Origin: Muribaculaceae bacterium
GTDB lineage: Bacteria > Bacteroidota > Bacteroidia > Bacteroidales > Muribaculaceae
NCBI GenBank assembly: GCA_020026215.1
Contig: JAHHQT010000075.1
Location: 1 to 9,017 of the forward strand
Direction: 5' to 3'
DNA: 9,017 nucleotides
In this document: piece by piece, positions 6,610 through 9,017 of the stretch
How positions within the stretch are numbered: the first letter of the stretch is position 1
Layout: each line of letters opens with the position of its first letter
Position numbers and translations under genes: made by a program
The notes under the pieces: model-generated
The model's input: the letters and a program-made list of their open reading frames with translations, nothing else
The model's database searches: none
What the model was told of the DNA's origin: nothing

Positions 6610-8028
6610 TTATTTATGTATTGAAAATATAAACTGCAATCCTGCAAACTCCATGTTGCGGGCCTCGATAGTTCCATTATGGAACAACACGGCATTCTTG
6701 ACAATTGAAAGGCCTATCCCTGTTCCGCCCTCCTTGCGACTGCGTCCGCTGTCCAAACGATAGAAACGTTCAAAGATTCTATTCAGATGGGCATTGTCCA
6801 CTCCTATACCATTGTCATGGAAATCAAACACATAATGTGTTCCTGTAGTTTCCAAAAGATTAATAAATATATCCCTACCACCGGAGTATTGGATAGAATT
6901 GTTAATCAAATTTCTAAATATGGATTCCAATAAGAGTCGGTTTCCCTCTACCTCGACATCCTCTGGAAGATTGACATTGATACGCATTTTCTGCTCGCCA
7001 TAAATAGAAACAATCTCCTTAACAACATCATTGACCAAAACGCCAATATTTATTTTACTTTTAGCGAATGTATCCTTTGCATCTGTAATACGTGAAAGCA
7101 ATGTAATATCCTGCAACAGTTCACTCAAACGCAAACTGTTTTCATACCCGGTATAAATTAATTTATTTCGTAACTCAGGAGACAACGCATCCCCATTGTG
7201 AACCAACGTCTCCAAACTCCCCATAATAGACTGTACCGGGGTTTTCAACTCGTGATTGATATTGTTTGTCAATTGATGCTTGATTCGAATCTTTTCGTTG
7301 ATTTCAAACTGTGATTTTTGATATTGTCGGTCACGCTCCTTGTAAAGGTTAACAATCACTGACGACACTTCTCCAAGTTCATCATTCGGCAATAATGAGG
7401 TATCGAATTCATTGATATCCCCACCATCCTCAACCACTCGGGCGAACTTCCAAAGATTCTGGACACCCAAACTCATTCGGCTGATGGCAAAATAGAGAAT
7501 AATATTAATAATCAACGCAATAGCAAGTACAATACCTACATAATTGACATCACCTTTCAAAATATTCGCCAACGATACATCATAAGGCAATGCAGAACGA
7601 ATAATCACTTCCTGCCCTTCCGTAGCTGAATAGAAATATTCATGCTTGTCTGTTTCTGAAATTCTGCGGATAGTAAACCCGACTCCCGAAGAAAGAGCCT
7701 TCTGAATTTCCGGACGGTCCTTGTGATTACCCATATTCTCATTAAAATTGTCAAAAACCACATTACCGTTCAAGTCCAGCATCGTAACGCGAAGCAATTC
7801 ATTACCAATCAATTCCTTAATCATATCATTGGTCAATGTATCCTTCACTTCATATTCCTTTAAAAGGATATTGTTATAAACTTGCAAACGAGTATCCAAC
7901 ATGGACACTTTATATTCTGATTCCCTCAAATACTGAATACTCACAAATGCTGCTACCAACATCCAAAAGAAAATGTTGACCAAAAAGAACAATCGTGTGC
8001 GGAAACTAAATATTTTCTTTGAATCCAT
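6610..8028 (-). CDS. Membrane sensor histidine kinase, PhoR-like
   Basis: This 472-residue kinase senses an extracytoplasmic cue and passes phosphate to the response regulator encoded just before it. Order: short cytoplasmic N-terminus, membrane segment 1 at about 12-34, extracytoplasmic domain at about 35-160, membrane segment 2 at about 162-183, HAMP-like linker at about 184-235, HisKA with phospho-acceptor H259 in NHELKTP, and an ATPase domain with N-box NLINNS at 373-378, G1 DNGIG at 405-409, F-box FERFYRLD at 419-426 and G2 GGTGIGL at 434-440. All catalytic boxes are intact. The extracytoplasmic part contains RVTMLDLNG at 80-88 and NHKDRPEI near 101-108, then G-x-x-x-R-R, a pattern I associate with PhoR-type sensors. 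I chose the ATG at 8028, giving MDSKKIFSFRTR before the membrane helix and a 23-nt overlap with the regulator; an in-frame ATG at 8103 would add 25 residues and lie deep inside the regulator gene. A phosphate-sensing role is inferred from this and the transporter 8 nt downstream. Confidence 0.93.
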   Translation of the reverse strand: MDSKKIFSFRTRLFFLVNIFFWMLVAAFVSIQYLRESEYKVSMLDTRLQVYNNILLKEYEVKDTLTNDMIKELIGNELLRVTMLDLNGNVVFDNFNENMGNHKDRPEIQKALSSGVGFTIRRISETDKHEYFYSATEGQEVIIRSALPYDVSLANILKGDVNYVGIVLAIALIINIILYFAISRMSLGVQNLWKFARVVEDGGDINEFDTSLLPNDELGEVSSVIVNLYKERDRQYQKSQFEINEKIRIKHQLTNNINHELKTPVQSIMGSLETLVHNGDALSPELRNKLIYTGYENSLRLSELLQDITLLSRITDAKDTFAKSKINIGVLVNDVVKEIVSIYGEQKMRINVNLPEDVEVEGNRLLLESIFRNLINNSIQYSGGRDIFINLLETTGTHYVFDFHDNGIGVDNAHLNRIFERFYRLDSGRSRKEGGTGIGLSIVKNAVLFHNGTIEARNMEFAGLQFIFSIHK

Positions 8029-8695
8029 AGCCGTAACCTTGTTTGGTGATAATATTACTACCGTATTGTCTGATTTTCTTACGCAAACGGTTAATGTTAA
8101 CATCTATGGCACGATCTACAACAAACGTGTTTTTTTCCCATACCTTTTCAAGGATTTCGTCACGTGAGAAAATATGGTTTCGGTTAGACAAGAACAATGA
8201 GAGCAAATCATATTCACGTTTTGTCACTCCGACATCTTCCCCGTCCACCAGGCATGTATGCATCAAACGGTCCAGAGTCAAAGTCTTGTATTCCAATGAA
8301 GCCGAACCGGCCAAATAATTGGAACGTTGCAACGAGCGTTGTACTCTTGCAACAAATTCACGCATAGAAAAAGGTTTGCGAATATAGTCGTCAGCGCCAC
8401 GCGAGAAGCCGTCCAACAAAGAATTTTCTTCTGTGACAGCTGTGCAGACAATAACAGGGACATTCTCAACCTTGGGATTGTTGCGCACTCTGCTCAACAA
8501 TTCCAATCCCGACATTTCCTCCATCATAATATCGAACACCATTAAAGAATAGTCGGATAAATCCATCTTCAGGACTTGCTCCGCGGAATAGGCCACATCA
8601 ACATCATAGCCTGCAATTTCCAAATTAATTTTCATCAGGTCACAGATAGCGACCTCATCGTCCACAACTAAAATTCTCTGCTTATGACTTTCCAT
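8006..8695 (-). CDS. Response regulator, OmpR/PhoB family (probable partner of the PhoR-like kinase)
   Basis: This 229-residue DNA-binding regulator is activated by phosphorylation. The receiver domain covers about residues 6-123: acidic pocket D12, D13 and E14, phospho-acceptor D55 in VFDIMM, switch residue T85, and K107-P108. The winged-helix DNA-binding domain covers about 133-227, with LTKREYDLL-like sequence at 157-165 (VTKREYDLL), the recognition-helix region VVDRAIDVNINRLRKKI at 192-208 and the terminal hairpin ITKQGYGYGF at 216-225. Length and residues are normal for the family, so it should be functional. It is the first gene of the operon; its 3' end overlaps the kinase start by 23 nt, which suggests coupled translation of a cognate pair. 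The promoter lies about 20-50 nt upstream. With a PhoR-like kinase and a phosphate transporter following, a PhoB-like role is likely but inferred; sequence alone cannot separate PhoB from other OmpR-type regulators. Confidence 0.94.
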   Translation of the reverse strand: MESHKQRILVVDDEVAICDLMKINLEIAGYDVDVAYSAEQVLKMDLSDYSLMVFDIMMEEMSGLELLSRVRNNPKVENVPVIVCTAVTEENSLLDGFSRGADDYIRKPFSMREFVARVQRSLQRSNYLAGSASLEYKTLTLDRLMHTCLVDGEDVGVTKREYDLLSLFLSNRNHIFSRDEILEKVWEKNTFVVDRAIDVNINRLRKKIRQYGSNIITKQGYGYGFKENI

Positions 8696-8715
8696 TATTC
8701 GCTTATTGACTGCTA

Positions 8716-8745
8716 CAAAGATAACATAGTTGTATTATTACAAAA
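8716..8745 (-). promoter_or_regulatory. Promoter of the regulator-kinase-transporter operon
   Basis: On the minus strand TTTTG (8741-8745) is followed after 17 nt by TATCTTTG (8716-8723), a full match to TAnnTTTG with a -33 at the short end of the accepted spacing. Transcription would start near 8711, about 16 nt before the regulator ATG, the same short leader seen for the sigma factor gene. Confidence 0.68.
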
Positions 8746-8761
8746 TAACAATCTTGTAACA
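8745..8761. repeat. Direct repeat with 11-bp period, candidate response-regulator site
   Basis: On the plus strand ATAACA (8745-8750) and GTAACA (8756-8761) share TAACA and are spaced exactly 11 bp start to start. A third ATAACA occurs at 8721-8726, touching the -7 box, but it is not in the 11-bp register. OmpR/PhoB-family dimers commonly bind tandem half-sites about 10-11 bp apart, and the B. subtilis PhoP half-site is TTAACA-like. The pair abuts the -33 element, a fitting place for control. Two short A/T-rich half-sites can occur by chance, so this is tentative. Confidence 0.3.
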
Positions 8762-8975
8762 AAAAGGAATATGAACAAATTTTAGTCTTTTTTTTAACGG
8801 CTCACGAGTCAAAGAATCGACTACTATTCCCTCAATCATCGTATAGTGTGCAGGTTTCTACCCGACTAAGTTGAAACTAAAAAAAGCGATTGCAAACAAT
8901 AATAAATGGATAAAAAGTATCTTATTTTTCATCAAACTTTTCGACTTTCTACAAGCAACAATAATATTAAATTAT

Positions 8976-8983
8976 TAGCTTTG
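8976..8983 (+). promoter_or_regulatory. Candidate -7 element for a rightward gene beyond the window
   Basis: The plus strand reads TAGCTTTG, matching TAnnTTTG. No TTG is found at 17-23 nt upstream. If real, transcription would begin near 8989 and run into a gene to the right of the window, making this a divergent intergenic region. The match rests on one 8-mer in A/T-rich DNA. Confidence 0.3.
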
Positions 8984-9017
8984 CAAAATTAAAGACTTTT
9001 AGTCGATAACATTTATC

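Larger units (their letters stand above)
8696..9017. other. Non-coding region upstream of the regulator operon
   Basis: These 322 bases hold no convincing gene. The part next to the regulator (8711-8761) carries its promoter and a short direct repeat. The middle (about 8765-8960) is A/T-rich with nothing I can name. The right part has a rightward -7-like box at 8976-8983. The longest small frame, from ATG at 8906, would give 28 residues with no recognisable features and runs through that box, so it is not called. Confidence 0.7.

Noticed and set aside
8029..8103. Longer kinase start at 8103
   Set aside because: It would add 25 residues with no membrane or signal features and overlap the regulator's DNA-binding domain by about 100 nt; the ATG at 8028 gives a normal short basic lead into the first membrane helix.
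8738..8759. Inverted repeat TTACAA / TTGTAA with 10-nt gap near the regulator promoter
   Set aside because: Six-base arms in A/T-rich DNA and overlapping the direct repeat; the direct repeat fits OmpR-family binding better. Not called separately.
8906..8992. Small plus-strand frame of 28 codons (MDKKYLIF...)
   Set aside because: Too short, no recognisable motif, and it runs through the candidate rightward -7 box. Likely chance in A/T-rich DNA.
1..9017. Search by eye for CRISPR arrays, insertion sequences, tRNA or rRNA genes, and phage or toxin-antitoxin genes
   Set aside because: No regularly spaced repeats, transposase motifs, tRNA-like cloverleaf or extra small genes were seen; every long stretch is accounted for by housekeeping or signalling genes.

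Overview
The window looks like chromosomal DNA from a member of the Bacteroidota, most likely the order Bacteroidales. The reasons are low-GC DNA, start codons without Shine-Dalgarno sequences but with A/T-rich leaders, several upstream matches to the Bacteroidota -7 promoter element TAnnTTTG (one with a good -33 TTTTG), and protein sequences typical of that group. No mobile elements, CRISPR arrays, tRNA or rRNA genes were seen. All seven genes lie on the minus strand, so transcription runs from high to low coordinates. This is mostly core, housekeeping DNA.

Layout in the direction of transcription. At 8696-9017 there is a non-coding region holding the promoter of the first operon, a possible operator and a possible rightward promoter for a gene outside the window. 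At 8695-4388 there is a three-gene operon: an OmpR/PhoB-type response regulator, a sensor histidine kinase whose start lies inside the regulator gene (23-nt overlap), and, 8 nt further on, a PiT-family inorganic phosphate transporter fused to a PhoU-like cytoplasmic domain. A strong hairpin terminator at 4297-4333 closes it. At 4199-3699 there is a single ECF-type sigma factor with its own good promoter and a 17-bp perfect terminator stem, and no anti-sigma gene beside it. At 3452-2595 there is fabI, the NADH-type enoyl-ACP reductase of fatty acid synthesis, with its own promoter and terminator. At 2345-1 there is rsfS (ribosomal silencing factor), then ftsH (membrane AAA+ zinc protease), which runs off the left edge about 650 residues in.

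How the genes relate. The most coherent unit is the response regulator / kinase / phosphate transporter operon. The kinase's extracytoplasmic domain carries a motif that resembles that of PhoR-type kinases, and the third gene is a phosphate transporter joined to a PhoU-like domain. I infer a phosphate-sensing and uptake module in which sensor, regulator, transporter and the PhoU-like element are co-transcribed. The regulator promoter overlaps an 11-bp-spaced direct repeat that could be an autoregulatory site. The remaining genes are independent housekeeping units. I did not find convincing evidence of a wholly new system; the findings are refinements and testable hypotheses on recognisable families.
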